64,000 bases of DNA from Astrocystis sublimbata (Eukaryota; Ascomycota; Sordariomycetes; Xylariales; Xylariaceae), in the NCBI GenBank assembly GCA_022453515.1, contig JAJNNY010000086.1, forward strand, positions 59,067-123,066, in the 5' to 3' direction. Shown one piece after another: positions 12,675-25,176 of this stretch. The notes under the pieces were generated by a model. It was given only the letters and a program-made list of their open reading frames with translations. It was not told the DNA's origin and ran no database searches. How positions within the stretch are numbered: position 1 is the first letter of the stretch; every line of letters starts with the position of its first letter. The position numbers and the translations under genes were made by a program.

Positions 12675-13022
12675 AACAATGCTTCCTCATTATGGACATC
12701 CATCAGCACCACTAAGCTGTTTTGGGGCATTGCTCTAGCCAATGAGCATGCCTCAGTATAGTCGATGCCAATCTTGTGTATAGCCTCACGTCCGCCAAGC
12801 TTCCGTGCATTTGGGGCGCGATCCGAGAATATGGTATGCATTCAGCGATAAAGGCCGGATCATGTGTATATAAGGCGTTGAGTTGCACCAGAAATGAAGC
12901 ATCCATTTGGTTCATCATCCACCTGCATCATCTTAACATTCGTTAAATCGAGAGTCACCTTTGAAAGCATACCTTGAAGCCCTCCCACAGCAACATCAAG
13001 AGTCATCACTCTCTGCCTCACC

Positions 13023-14255
13023 ATGAAACCTCACTACGGGATCATCGCCATAGCTGGAGCGACAACTAGTCTCGCAAATTCAACGCGAGCACCATGCCCT
13101 CCCAAGCCCCTTTGCAAGGAATTGATGCTTCCCATCTCGGCGACCGCGAATAATACTGCTCTTCCTCCTTATTCAGATTCAACCGAACCAGGCGTGTTTT
13201 TCGAGTATCTCAGCAGCTTTGACGTCTCAGCTCTAGACACTGTCCCAACATCAGGGACCTTCAACATCAGCGCCTTGTATTGCGAACCGACCGTCAAGGT
13301 GAAGGGCCGCGAAGGCACTATCCAATACCTCCTGCACGGTCTTCTTAGCAATAAGGTTTGTCAATTTGTATTACTTTATTTTTTTTGAATTGTCTTTACT
13401 GACCTCTCACGTTAGGAATACTGGATCGGAGAAAATTTCCCCAACCCAGATTTCAGCGGCCAATACTCCTGGGTCTCCCACGCCGCTTCGCAAGGATATG
13501 CAACTCTAGCGATAGACAACCTAGGCAACGGCAAGTCCGACCGTCCGGACCCCATCAACATCGTCCAGACTCCCATGCAGTTATCTGTAGTGTACAGCAT
13601 CATGCAAGGCATCCGCGCCGGCTCGTTGCCGGGGGTGCCCAAGTACGACAAGGTAGTCATGGGCACGCATTCCTATGGCTCCATCATAGGCCGCGTACTC
13701 GCAAGCGTCTTCCCAACAAGCGGCGCAGACGCCTACATCCTGACGGCGACCGCAGCCAACCTCACCGGCCTGCAGCAATTCCTCCGCAACGTCGCGCCGC
13801 AGGCCGCCACGGTCGTGGACCCGCGCTTCGAGGGCTTGGCGCCGGCATACCTATCAGCCACCAAGAACATCCGCGAAGTCATCTACGGTCTGGACGGCGG
13901 CTTTGACCTGAAGATGGCAGAGTGGGATGCTGCGTCGCCCCACGTCATGGCGGTTGGCGAAGTTGCCAGCGCAGGCTCGCCGGCTGCACCATCTAGCTTT
14001 ACGGGGCCAGTCATGGTCATCTCGGGCCAGCAGGACCAGATCGCTTGTGGAACCGGCAGCATCTTTGACCAGCCGACCGTGGATTGTGGTGTCGGGCCGG
14101 GAAGCCATGTTGATGAGACGAGAAGCTTGTTCCCTGATTCCAAGGCATTCCAACCGTATGTGGTCGCGAATACAGGTCATAACGTCAACACGCATTATTC
14201 AGCGCCCGAGAGTTTCGGAGCTGCTCATGCTTGGCTTCAGAGTGTTGGTTTCTGA
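13023..14255 (+). CDS. secreted alpha/beta hydrolase
   Basis: CDS join(13023..13355,13416..14255), 390 aa, with a 60-nt phase-0 intron. The N-terminus (MKPHYGIIAIAGATTSLANS) is a plausible signal peptide. The fold is indicated by HGLLSNKEYW (oxyanion region), YATLAIDNLGNGKSD, the nucleophile elbow MGTHSYGS (a GxSxG variant with Thr before His-Ser-Tyr-Gly), the VMVISGQQD strand carrying the likely acid, and ANTGHNVN with the likely catalytic His. It probably hydrolyses an ester or amide bond outside the cell; the substrate is unknown. The start follows a CA-rich leader (CTCACC then ATG) typical of fungal genes. It is convergent with the aldolase gene. Confidence 0.88.
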
Positions 14256-14501
14256 GGGGCATTGTAGCAAAGAGAGGGCTGAGAGAGGCAGGCGAGCCAT
14301 GTGCTATCGATACGATGTGATGCGAGTGGTGATGAACATTTTCTTTTCTTTTGTGTCTTAATACCTCAACTACGGTTTAGTTTGACTCAATCTTTACATG
14401 GTAGTAAATTTAATGTTAGAATGTATGTTTATTTACGAATTGTATTACACATCCCAATTTCAAGAACCCGACTCGAGCTTCAGACCTTTCCCCTCCCATA
14501 A

Positions 14502-15437
14502 TCAAGTTACGCGAGACAGAGAAGCTTGGGAGACAGCATCGTGGATCTCCTTCTCCGCGCCGTCGGCTAGCGGCCGCAACGGTGAGCGCACCGTAGCATG
14601 GTCCAGAATGCCCCGAGCAACGAGTGCGTGTTTCAACGCAACAGTCCCCTCCATGTGGGAGCCGCGGTGGTAAATGGTCTTGGTGACGGGAAGCAGGGTG
14701 TCATGAATCCTACGCGCAGCTGGGTAGTCCTTGGCCTTCCCCGCCTCGATCATCTCCACTAACAACTCCGGCGCAACGTTGCCGTAGCCGACCAAGAAGC
14801 CGTCCACGTCGAAGATGGTGTGAAGAAGGTATTCATCATGACAGGTCAAGATCTGCAGCTCCGGTCGCTGTTGGCGGATATACGGAATTTCAGTATCCCA
14901 GCGGCGCATGTTGCGAACACCGTTCTTCATGGCGAAGACGCCTGGCTGTGCTGAAATGTCGAGCAATGTCTGCAGGTTGTATGTCGCTTTGGTGTTATCG
15001 GGGTATTGGAATAGGATGAGCGGTAGTCCTGATACTTCGTAGACGCGTTTGTATCGGTCCTGAGGCGCACCCGGCTGGTATCCGAACCGCAACCAGCCGT
15101 GCGACGGATATAGCAGACCGGCGGTGGCTCCGGCTTCCCGAGCTCGCTTCGCTTCTAGGGCTGCGACCTCTGTGCCTTCCTGCGTGATTCCGGCGATGAT
15201 GGGGATTTTGTTGTCGACAGACTTCACAAATGCCTTGATGACGCCCAGTTGCTCCTCAACGGTTAAGAACGTGCCCTCACCCGCATGGCCGAGGACGACG
15301 AGACCCTTCACACCAGGGATGCTGCCAAGCCAGAATCCGAGTCTTTGGATGGCCGAGTAATCTACCTCACCGTCCTCGGTGAAAGGGGTAACGGGGGCTG
15401 GGGTGAGGCCGCGGAGATCAAGGGCTGGTAAGGACAT
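14502..15437 (-). CDS. DapA/dihydrodipicolinate-synthase-family aldolase or lyase
   Basis: Single-exon CDS of 311 aa starting at the ATG at 15437; a GTG further upstream in frame is not needed. The TIM-barrel family pattern is clear: GLTPAPVTPF at the N-terminus, VVLGHAGEGTFLT, IIAGITQEGT, the tyrosine in LFQYPDN and the Schiff-base lysine in FAMKNGV. Family members cleave or condense pyruvate with an aldehyde. Fungi make lysine by the aminoadipate route, so a DapA role is unlikely; a keto-acid aldolase such as those of sugar-acid or hydroxyproline catabolism fits better. It is divergent from the anion transporter gene, which suggests a shared pathway. Confidence 0.9.
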   Translation of the reverse strand: MSLPALDLRGLTPAPVTPFTEDGEVDYSAIQRLGFWLGSIPGVKGLVVLGHAGEGTFLTVEEQLGVIKAFVKSVDNKIPIIAGITQEGTEVAALEAKRAREAGATAGLLYPSHGWLRFGYQPGAPQDRYKRVYEVSGLPLILFQYPDNTKATYNLQTLLDISAQPGVFAMKNGVRNMRRWDTEIPYIRQQRPELQILTCHDEYLLHTIFDVDGFLVGYGNVAPELLVEMIEAGKAKDYPAARRIHDTLLPVTKTIYHRGSHMEGTVALKHALVARGILDHATVRSPLRPLADGAEKEIHDAVSQASLSRVT

Positions 15438-16251
15438 GATGTGAAGTTTCGCTGCGAGTCGCACTCGAAAGGCTGCTGTGGCTTAGGTATCTGGATATTC
15501 TCACTATGATCAAGTTGTTTCTAAGAAATCGTGATGCAGAGGGTTTCAGTTTTGACTGCAGTACAGGTTCAAAGAATGCCTTTATAGTGATCGATCCCAT
15601 TGCTATCGGCATCGCGGCGCGAACTTTTCCGCGTTTCTCGCGCCTCCACGGATTTGCTTGTGCCCCTCGTAGCACCCACATGATACAAAGGAGAGATAGA
15701 GGCAGACTAGAGTTGTTCACTGCTGAAGAATCCGGTGTGAGGGGTAGACCCTTGGACCACCGGTGGCAAACGATCGGGAATTGGCAACACTCCGCACGAC
15801 CAAGAAGAGCAAACCCAGCTGCAGAAGCTGCCTCAAAGTCTAAGCCTTTCAGTTCTTGAGAGGTGCTGGAGTGCGAAATGGGTGATGGCCTCCGGGGGTA
15901 GTAGTAGAGTTTTCGCTCTCCGCCATATCCGGCTTTTCCGAGAATCCGGAAATCCGGGGCAGGAATCCGGGGAGGATCTGGGGACAATGACATGCCCGCA
16001 CTATTTCTGAACTAGGCAATAAAAGTCCTACCCTGGCGTATGAAGCCAAGCTATTTCCCCAGACTCTAGCCTCGTCCTACTTAGAAGTCGCAAAGGTCAT
16101 TTATATAATGCTTTGAGGGACCAAGCCTCAGAAGCAACTCCATCCCGATATCCGTCTGTCATCTCACATTCCCCCCAAGAACACAACTCGGCTGAAATCT
16201 TCATTTTGGATTCCAGTCTTGGTGCATTACAAGAGTGGCAACACCATCGTG
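15438..16251. promoter_or_regulatory. divergent promoter region, aldolase / Dal5-type transporter
   Basis: This 814-bp interval separates two divergently transcribed genes. It has no supported coding frame. A TATA-like stretch (atttatataatgc) lies near 16100, about 150 bp before the transporter ATG. No specific operator is claimed, though the Zn2Cys6 gene just downstream is a candidate regulator. Confidence 0.45.
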
Positions 16252-18054
16252 ATGTCTCCCAATGACACTGTCGGAATGGCCACTGACGGCTGGGAGGCTG
16301 AAAAGTCCGAGGCTCTGCATCACGAGCAACAGCTCTATGCGGGGTTGAGCGAAGAGGACGCTGATTTTATGGTCAACTACCCGCTAGAGAAACAGAAAAA
16401 GGCCATCTCGAAAGTTGATGTCAGTGAAGTCTTTGGATCGCGAATATTATCACAAAATGCTGACTTTAACGACAGTGGCGACTTATACCTATGCTTCTCA
16501 TCTTGTACCTAATTACATATCTCGACAAAACAAACATTGGCATGTTATCTATATCTAGCGTCTAGGACGTAAACTGACTGTTCCCTAGGCAATGCACAAA
16601 TCGAAGGCCTCCTTGACTCTCTTCACATAAACGGCACACAGTATAATATTGCCGTTTCCCTTTTCTTCGTTCCGTTCATTTTGGCCGAGGTTCCATCGAA
16701 TATGGTCTTAAACAAGTTCAGTAGACCCTCAACGTATATGGGGATTCTCGTTCTCAGCTGGGGAATCGTCATGACCGTGACTGGCGTTGTAAGAAATTTT
16801 GGTGGCCTTGTTGCCGTCAGGATTCTCTTGGGTCTCTTCGAGTAAGTTATTACACCCACCTCCACCATTGCAAGGAGTGCATAAGTAATATTGACGTTAA
16901 CCCCTATTCAGAGCTGGTTTCTTTCCGGGTGCTATCCTACTTATCTCAAGATGGTACTTGCCAAACGAGACCCAGACCAGGATCGCTTTACTTTATTCGT
17001 CTGCCGCCTCTGGCGGAGCCTTCTCGGGCTTGCTGGCTTATGCAATCGCCAAGCTAAATGGTGTCGGGGGTCTGGAAGGTTGGCGATGGGTAAGTCACCT
17101 ATACTAGTTCTCAGTGAGAAAAGTTTCCCACGCGGTTTGAACGAGTTCATTGCTAACACTAACTGTCATCAGATATTTATCCTCGAGGGCCTTATAACCG
17201 TCCTTATTGGCGTTTCCTGTTTCTTTCTGCTAGTCGACTCGCCCGCCTTGTCATCTCGGTGGCTCGACGAGGACGAGATTCGGTTTCTTGAGCTCCGACA
17301 GGCCTTCCGCCGAGCCCAGATTCCTGAGGGATACCGCGAAAAGCACTTTGACATGGGCGCATTCATCCAAGTGGTCAAGGACTGGAAGATGTACCTGCTC
17401 GTGCTAGGCAACTGGTCCCAAGCTGTACCGAACTATGCCTTGAAATTCACGCTACCGGCCATCATCACATCGATGGGTTTCAAATCGTCGACTGCACAGC
17501 TGCTTACGATCCCTCCCTACGCGGCCGGTGCCATCTCCGCCTACGCCGTCGCTGTTTGCGCCGACAAGTTCCGCTGGCGCATGCCATTCATAGCTGGTCC
17601 GCAGACGGCCGTCATTGTCGGCTTCGTGATTCTTTTTGTCAAAGCCGCCGACATCAAAAACAATGTCGCGCTGTGCTACTTCGCTGTGGTACTGGTCTGC
17701 GCAGGCCTATATCCGATTTTCCCCGGCGTCAACGCCTGGAACATCGCCAACTCAGCGCCTGCGGGCAAGCGTGCGGTCAGCATTGCGTATCTCGTTGCTG
17801 CAGGCAATGTCGGAGGCCTCATTGGTAGCTATATCTACATCGCTGAGGAGCGGCCTAGGTATCCAACTGGCTATGGAACGTCGCTGGGCTTCACTGTAGC
17901 GGGATTGTTGGCCGTACTTGCACTTGAAGCAGTGCTAGTGGCTGCCAATAGGCGGAATGCCAAACTGACAGAGGTGGATGTGCGACAGAAATACTCAGAT
18001 GAGCAGTTAGAAAAGCTTGGCGATCGAAGCCCGCTATTCAGGTATGCTTTGTAA
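16252..18054 (+). CDS. MFS transporter, Dal5/anion:cation symporter type
   Basis: CDS join(16252..16419,16476..16539,16589..16841,16912..17089,17173..18054), 514 aa. Family marks are WRLIPMLLILYLITYLDKTNIGNAQ in helix 1 (given across two introns), PFILAEVPSN, the R-x-LLGLFEAGFFPGA segment of helix 4-5, ISRWYLPNETQTRIA, and a long C-terminal half with NIANSAPAGKRA. These match the allantoate/pantothenate/tartrate-type carriers of fungi. Intron 2 has a GC donor (16540-16541) and a normal TAG acceptor; no GT donor restores the frame. The plasma-membrane substrate is probably a small organic anion, perhaps the substrate of the divergent aldolase pathway. Confidence 0.88.
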
Positions 18055-18241
18055 TGAATTTGGAGATAGCTAGTAGTATTCGAAAGGGGGCGCGGGGTAC
18101 GATAGGGGGGTTGCATCTGACAAAGGGGCTACCTGGAGCTAGTAGCACTGGAGTAAACAGCCAAGGAATACATCAAGCCACTTCCCCGAATTTCCGGATA
18201 ATTGACAAGCCCCGTTTTACTGTGCATTCTGATGATGTATC

Positions 18242-21046
18242 ATGTCTGAAGAGTCGCCCATTTCGCCCGATTCTGCCTCTTCTCGCTCTCGGTACAGCCA
18301 GAAGCGCGATATAGGCACCATCTCAGCCCTAAGTCATCATGATTCGGAGGACGAGGGGCGCCGGAAGGCTTACAAGGCTAGCCGTGCCTGCGATACTTGC
18401 AAGGCGAAGAAGGCGAGATGTTCTGGCACCATTCCCTGTGACCGATGTGTCTTGCGCCGGCTTAAGTGTGCATATGACGCTGTGTATTCGCGTGGTCGTC
18501 CGCCTACGCCGCCCCCAGCTAAACGGTATGCCTATCTTCGTCTCGCCTCCACCCACTGTGACCAAATGTGTCGATATGTTCCTCTTATTGATCAAAACAC
18601 AGTTTTTCTCCAAGACAATCTTCTGTCGCCGTTCAAGAGACTATCAGAGTGGACCCGGAGAGGCCACAACCAGAGCAGCGCATGGACGAGCCGCGTGTGA
18701 GTAGCTCTGAAGGACTGCCGCCGCCATCCGGTGTGATGAACACTACGTCTCAGGCTGCCGAGGGTGAAGGCCAGTACTTAGACGATACCGGAATAACCTT
18801 CTTGCACCGAGCATATCGACGTCTGGCCATGCACCAGCGCCGGAGCATGAATCCGCATGTGCTTTCGGGCGCGGAGCCTTTGCAGCATATAACTTGGACC
18901 GGCGATAAGCCCTTGCGTCTTGGAACGTCCAGGCTTGAAGGAACAGAGCCCCTCTCGCTCTGTTTCTCGGTGCACAATGTCCGCACAGTTGTCCAAGCTT
19001 ACTTCGATACATGTGTCGTCACTTACAGGATGTTTCACAAATCCACAGTGCTAGGTTGGCTCGATGTGGCGGGTGCTCATCTTGATCCTGAAGCTCATGC
19101 ACCGTCACAGGTACACACTGATGCACATCGGTTATTTCCACTGTCGTTCGTTATCGGCAATGCCAAAGCCTCTATACTACTAACCCTCATGTCAATCACG
19201 ACTTTGCGAGAAGAGAAGACGAAGAATAGGTTCGATAGTACGTGGGACGAAGAGCAGGCACTCCCCCAGACAGATCAATACTTTCAACTCGCATCAGCTT
19301 TCACCGACTCCGAGGTTGGCCCTGCGACGCTGGAATCCGGACAGGCAAGACTAATCCAAGTTCTATATCTATTGCAAACAGCGCGCATGAATCGAGCATG
19401 GCATCAGCTAGGTACCGCTTACCAGATCATTGCGGCACTGGGACTACATCGAAAACAGAACAGTTGGGGACAGGAGGGCGCCAATAACCATGTCAATGGC
19501 TACATGCACAATGCTTCGAACACAACCTCGATATCAGCCTCCTCGAGTGATTACATTGCTCTGCAATGCCAGCTGCGCACATTTTGGGTGGCATACTCAA
19601 TGGACGTCTACATGAGCGTCGTACTCGGCCGGCCGCGGTACTTCCACGACGACGACATAAACCAGACGTTCCCTGCGTCAATCGATGATGAAGACATGGC
19701 ACCATATGGGCCCATTAATAAGTCGCAAGATCCAAGCATAATTTCCACGCAGAGCACGAGTGATGGACGCATAAATACTGCTGGCAACATCGATTTCTTC
19801 AACTACTCTCAAGCCCGTCTCGAATCTAACACGGACTCCATGATTGCGCACGCGCAACTATCACGCATCATCGCCTCAGTATCCCATAGTGTATATAGCC
19901 TCAAACCACTGGCCAAACGGGAACGTCTCGCGGCGGCGCGCCGTTGCGGGCAGAGCTTGCGTGACTGGCGAGCTGGCCTGGCGACTCATATCAAGTCCAT
20001 ACATCCCTCGAGTCTGATCCCGAGTCTGCGACGGCAAGCCATTGCGTTACAGCTAGCGTACTGCCACGCGGTCATACATACGCACAGGCCCTTTCTTCTC
20101 GGCACGGAAGAAGTCGACGAGCACACAAGATCAGGGGAGGAGACTCCGGAAGACTATGTACAAGCCGTAGACGAGAGCGCTGTTGAGTGCATCTCGGCAG
20201 CACGCACGGCACTGCATATCGTCGAAACCATAGCATCAGATACCTCGGTTGTGAATGCTTTATGGTGGACGCCGTATGTGTTGTTTTGCGCTTTGGCAGT
20301 GGTGTATGTGTGGGAAATCGAGCAGAATGCCAGACGCAAAACCACAGCTCAAAACGGTGGCAATGGGAACCGAGATACATCTCGCAGAGCACGGGATTCG
20401 GGGAACAACAATTTTCAAGATCTCTTGGCCCTGGCAGAGAGATGCCACGTCCTTCTCTCTCATGATCTTCGTTCCAGCGCTGACTCTTCCTCAATCTTCT
20501 CTTCTCAGACGGCGGACTCGCCTAGTCGAAGGTATAGTATTATCCTCGAAGAGCTGCGGCTAGAAGCACGACGTCATAGCGGCGAGGACGTGCCTCTGAG
20601 TCCACAGCCTGTGATACCTTTACGCACAACTAATTCCACTACTGCCGCCACCCCTCTATCCCGGCATCAGCAGAATACGATGTCGGTGCAAACCTTGGTT
20701 CAAGAAGAGAATAATGCGTCGAATGGACCCGATGACACAGCATTGAACGACACGATAGATATCTATGACGCGAGTGCTATGGACACGGCGGGAACGGGCT
20801 TGCTACCAATCATGTTCCAGGAGTGGCAGACATCGGATTGGCTTGGGTTAGACGCCTCCGTGAGTTACTTCTATTCTTTTTATTATTATCAGTTGATCTA
20901 TTAACCCTTTACGACACGTGCCCTGCTTGGGTATGATTGGAACATACTATAAAGTAATTGTCACAGTTGGCTAATCAATCAATCCTTAATCTCAACTATA
21001 GGCGTATGGTCTTTATTACGACTCAAACATATCGTTTAGTAACTAA
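18242..21046 (+). CDS. Zn2Cys6 transcription factor
   Basis: Proposed CDS join(18242..18525,18648..20859,21002..21046), 846 aa. The zinc cluster is at about residues 50-76 with the exact CX2CX6CX5CX2CX6C spacing (CDTC, then RC, PC, DRC, KC). A fungal-specific regulatory domain follows, with an LYLLQTARMNRAWHQLGTAYQIIAALGLHRK segment and an FWVAYSMDVYMSVVLGRPRY segment (given in parts: LQTARMNRAW; YSMDVYMS; LGRPRYFHDDDI). The last exon is tentative: reading through 20859 ends at 20904 instead. It lies 187 bp after the anion transporter on the same strand and may regulate it and the aldolase. Confidence 0.87.
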
Positions 21047-21285
21047 GCCCTTGATAAACATATTAAACAGATATTTAAGTGTTTAATTCATATATACTAT
21101 TTGTTAATCAATTAATATTTCTGTAAAGTTGGTTCAAAAGCACTATAACAATTTCGAGAGACCGGTCGAAAATGCTCAACACCATCGCGCCTGCAAGTGT
21201 TATATAATTGCAACTTATGCTTAGTTGATGACATACCAAGGGAACCTCGTTTATGTAACCGGGCAATTGAAAATCTTCGGCATAA

Positions 21286-23627
21286 TTAGTACATGTCAAC
21301 CACCGTCTCCTTCGGTCCGGCTTGGTCCCACAGCTCCCTAGAGATCCAAACCGCCCCTAGCCGTTGGGCTACCCCTGTGCTTCGATCTACCCCAATGCAA
21401 AGCACGCGACGAAGCGGTAATGACTTTTGAATATTTTCATCTGCTTCAACCCATTCGAGTTCAATGATGCTAATAAGATCTATCCCATCACGCAGAAGCC
21501 AAGTAAGGGTTGAGCCACGGAGCGCGTTGGGGAACCAGTCCGTCATCACAGACGGCCACCCATGAAGTGCCTTTTGGCTATCGTCGACGTCCGAGGTTCG
21601 AAATCGTAGACGTTCATGAATGCGGTAGTTCACGTCTGGAATCAATGACGAAATAAATGCCAAAGAAGAGGACTTGGTGTCAACGTCAGGGGGGACAACT
21701 TCATACTTCAGACCGGGATCGTTTGGTTGTTTTGGTTGATGGGAATCGGTGGCTAAGTAGACGGAAAAATGGGCAGTTTTGGATGTGATCCTGAGACAGG
21801 AAGATTTCATGTGAACACGGAGAGCGGCTGGCTTCTGCAAGCACCTGTTTCGTCGATGGGCACCTCCGAATCCGGCCATCCAACGGCCTCGGAGCTCGGC
21901 CTCAAGCGTTTGCGGAAGTGCATGCTCGTACACGTCCTCGCTGCCCTCGACCTTCATCATACGTCCAGATGTGCCTTCCAGCGGGTAAAGCCAGTGACCC
22001 TTCCACATGGAAGACCAGGCGGCCCACGACCAAGTGGGAAACCCCTGTCTGTGGTGATCGGTCAGCTGACGACCGCACCAGACCAGTGCGTAATGAAAGT
22101 CCACCGACGGCAAGCCGTAGATGAATTCAACGGATTTTCTTTGGCTAATGATGTTGAAGCATCCGACGACTGCTCTCAGTTTATCCGACTCGAAAGTCAA
22201 TTTGCGACAGCTGTATGATCCCATGGCGCCATCGTAATGCTCGAATTGCCACTTTGCGTCCTCCAACCACTTGCGGGAGCCGAGAATATAACTCCCGGTC
22301 GAGCGTATGTCCATTATGTCAGACAAGTCGGCTCGATGGCCGTATGGACCTGAATGTAAAGACTCGGCCCACCCCCCCGCGCCACACATAAAATAGACGT
22401 CGGGGTCGTCGTTTGTGAACAAGGCGATGCGCCTAGCTAGCATGCCTTCTTGGTAAGTCCACGACCTCTGACGCCAATGCGCACCGAAAAATCTAGTTCT
22501 TGATGTCCATCGAATTGTTACATACTTTCGGCCGTGAATAGTCTCGATGATTTGTCTCTTGCCCAAGTCGCTTCTCAAATCCTCGGGAAGAAGGCCTGTG
22601 TGCCTTTTAACACGATCATACCCTGTCTCGTCCGCTGCAGGGACGGAATTCTCGTGACCTTCGATAAGGGTTACCAGCGATTTATAATATATATAGCCCA
22701 TTGCTTCGATCTCCGCGGCCTTTTGTGCAGCGTCGTTTTGGGTTACGCAATAGAGATCCGCCCATATGTACGGAATACCGATGGCGATACAAACACGGAT
22801 AGCATCTTCGATCACTTTGGGGATCTCGGCAGGTAAACGAGCGACGATGGTAACACCTGGACTCTCCTGAACACGATCGAGACGTGTACCTGCCGCCTGT
22901 TTCAAATGTTCTGCCGCGTCTTCTCCCCAAACGTAACTCAGCGCGGCATACTCAGTGGTTTCGATTGCCCGCTCGACAATCAACCGGCTATGCGCATCGA
23001 TGAAGCGCAGTTTTCCACCTTTGGGCTCTAGATCGAGTCCCGACAAGTCTATCGCGTCGCAAGTATCTTCGTGACTGTCACGGCACGTTCGAATCCAACG
23101 GGACAGTAGCCGAAGGCTATTCTCCATCGTCGTTGCTCGAAACCCATTGCCCAGAGGACGCGAGGGATCGATGGAATTGGGTGATAGCAACTTGATGGCT
23201 TTCTTGGGCGAGGCTCTGCCGATCATCCGGGCCTCTTCGGCAGAGCAATCTGCGGTGCCCTTGAAATGAACGTGGAGCATAGTCGCCATCAATTCTCGGG
23301 TCTGCGGGTTTTCGAATCTCACTTCTTCGCCGAGATCGGCTCTGATGGGTCGAAGGAAACATTGCACCTTTGCTGCGTCTGGTGATATGACGCCACCAGG
23401 GATAGCAATCACAACTTTTTGACTGTCCGAGGAGTTACCGTGCCCGTAGACGATGTGTTTCACAAGTCGACACAAGGGACATGTCCCGTTCGAGGTGACA
23501 TCTCTTAGAGTTCCTATCGCGTGATCCCTCCGAATACCGCCATCGGGATAAGCCTCTCTCGGACCCGTGAAAGGGAGTATAGATCGATTTTGGCACAAGC
23601 CGCGCACAGATCGTCGGTATCAGCCAT
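21286..23627 (-). CDS. HET-domain protein with apparent N-terminal frameshift
   Basis: A 770-codon frame carries the HET domain: YAALSYVWG, IPYIWADLYC with a VTQND end, and RSWTYQEGMLARR, then a long C-terminal region. HET proteins act in vegetative incompatibility and programmed cell death. The main frame has no ATG at its 5' end. An ATG at 23627 opens a different frame encoding MADTDDLCAACAKIDLYSLS, which is the usual N-terminal cysteine motif of HET proteins. The two frames meet at the CTCTCTC tract (23554-23560), and the gap is too small for an intron. So the gene is either frameshifted there or starts at an internal codon. Convergent with the Zn2Cys6 gene. Confidence 0.8.
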
Positions 23628-25176
23628 CGACTGTCGTCTTCATAAGCAGGGTCTCCAAGCTACTTTGCTCTTTAATAAAAGGATGTCGGACTTTGATGTT
23701 GCATTGAAGTGTAGGTGACAGGAACTAGTTCGCTAAGCCTTCGAACCTAGAAGTAGCTTGGAGTAGTTCTCTCATGAAGGGTCCATATGCTTTCTGCCGT
23801 CACTGGGAAGGAGCCATTCTATTTGGTAGGCCCTGCGGAGACTTATCAAAGCAACGAACGGTTGGGGGGCCATTTATGCATATTGGCTCCTTTTCTCTAC
23901 ACGACTCCTCTTTTTCTGCAGCTTACGTTGACTGCATAAAGCTACATCCGATTGGTTCATAGTCACCTATGTCCCTTGTGTTAATCATTCAATATTAGTT
24001 CAACTCTTGCTTCTTGTTTCGGTAATTCATAGCTAGACAAATAAGTGATAAGTTGTAGTCAATTGAAGGTACAGAAATTGGTAATAGTATTACCGAAACG
24101 TTTACCAACCGATGCAGCAGTATCGGACTTTTCAAGTGAGAGACCAAAGTCAGTCATATTTCCCTTCGTTACCACAACCAGGCCGTTCGTCGATTTTTAT
24201 TGAGCGTCCTCGAAGCAGATCACGACGCTTGCCAGGATCACAGCCAAACAGCTGCGATTTAAACCCCTCACTATCGGCGACGAACAAAACGACAGATAGG
24301 TTCATTCCGCAAATCTCGAAGGTGTCGAAGAAGACCTTGTAGTATATGTTACAGCTGACTTGGTACTTGCTGAGCGACGTCATGGTCTAGCTCCAATGAC
24401 CCAAGGACGAGTTTGCCTCCGAACTTGCAGTTGTGGTTTTTGACCGAGTAACTTAATTTCATTGATAGAGTCTTGGTTGTAGGTTACCCATCTGCTGGCA
24501 AATCTCCTGTGCGCTAGACACAGCGGCCGCCTGAAGCATGACGTTCATAGCTGCATCTTTTGGTTCGTTGCAAAGGTAATACAAGAGTCACAAGTCAAGC
24601 TTGTGCTAGGCTGGCTCTTGGACTCTTGGTTAATAGAATCGGTACTAATTTATCTCACTAGGTACCTATCGATAGGGATCTATTTTGGGCGTGTCCAATC
24701 CACTTATTCCAGTACTAGAGACTATAAATAACCAACCCTAAGCCTTTCAGGGATTATAGACGGAAGGCCGGGGGTTAGCTTGCAATTTGTGCTTATTGCT
24801 TGGGACTAACTGTACCAACAACCTGAAACTCTCCAACCAACTTGCATCTACAAGATCCTGATGGAGCCATATGTTGTTGTGCCACAGCGGCGCAGATTCT
24901 CGAACTCCTTCCCACTCGCATCACTCCGAAGTTGAAGTTTTATATAGTTACAAGCTTCAGTTACATATGCAATATCGCAATAAAAAATTCACAAGGATTG
25001 GGAACATAAAGACCATCTTGAAAGCCAACATTGGGCAAGCTACCATAACCGTAACCACGCTAACTCAACCACCATTTATCTACACCTGTCTCTCTCATTT
25101 ATGGTCTGACCTTGGGCCATTTATCTGTGACACATCAGCAGTTTTGGTTATCAACGATTGAAGAATATATCCAGTC
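23628..25176. other. intergenic, no gene seen
   Basis: Short open frames only (for example 24112-24342 and 24871-25161, plus). A missing first exon of the ML-domain gene could lie in the last part, since that gene lacks a clear signal peptide. Confidence 0.45.

Noticed and set aside
12512..12918. Minus-strand frames between the PF11951-type gene and the hydrolase
   Set aside because: They run across the inverted repeat hairpin and show no family resemblance.
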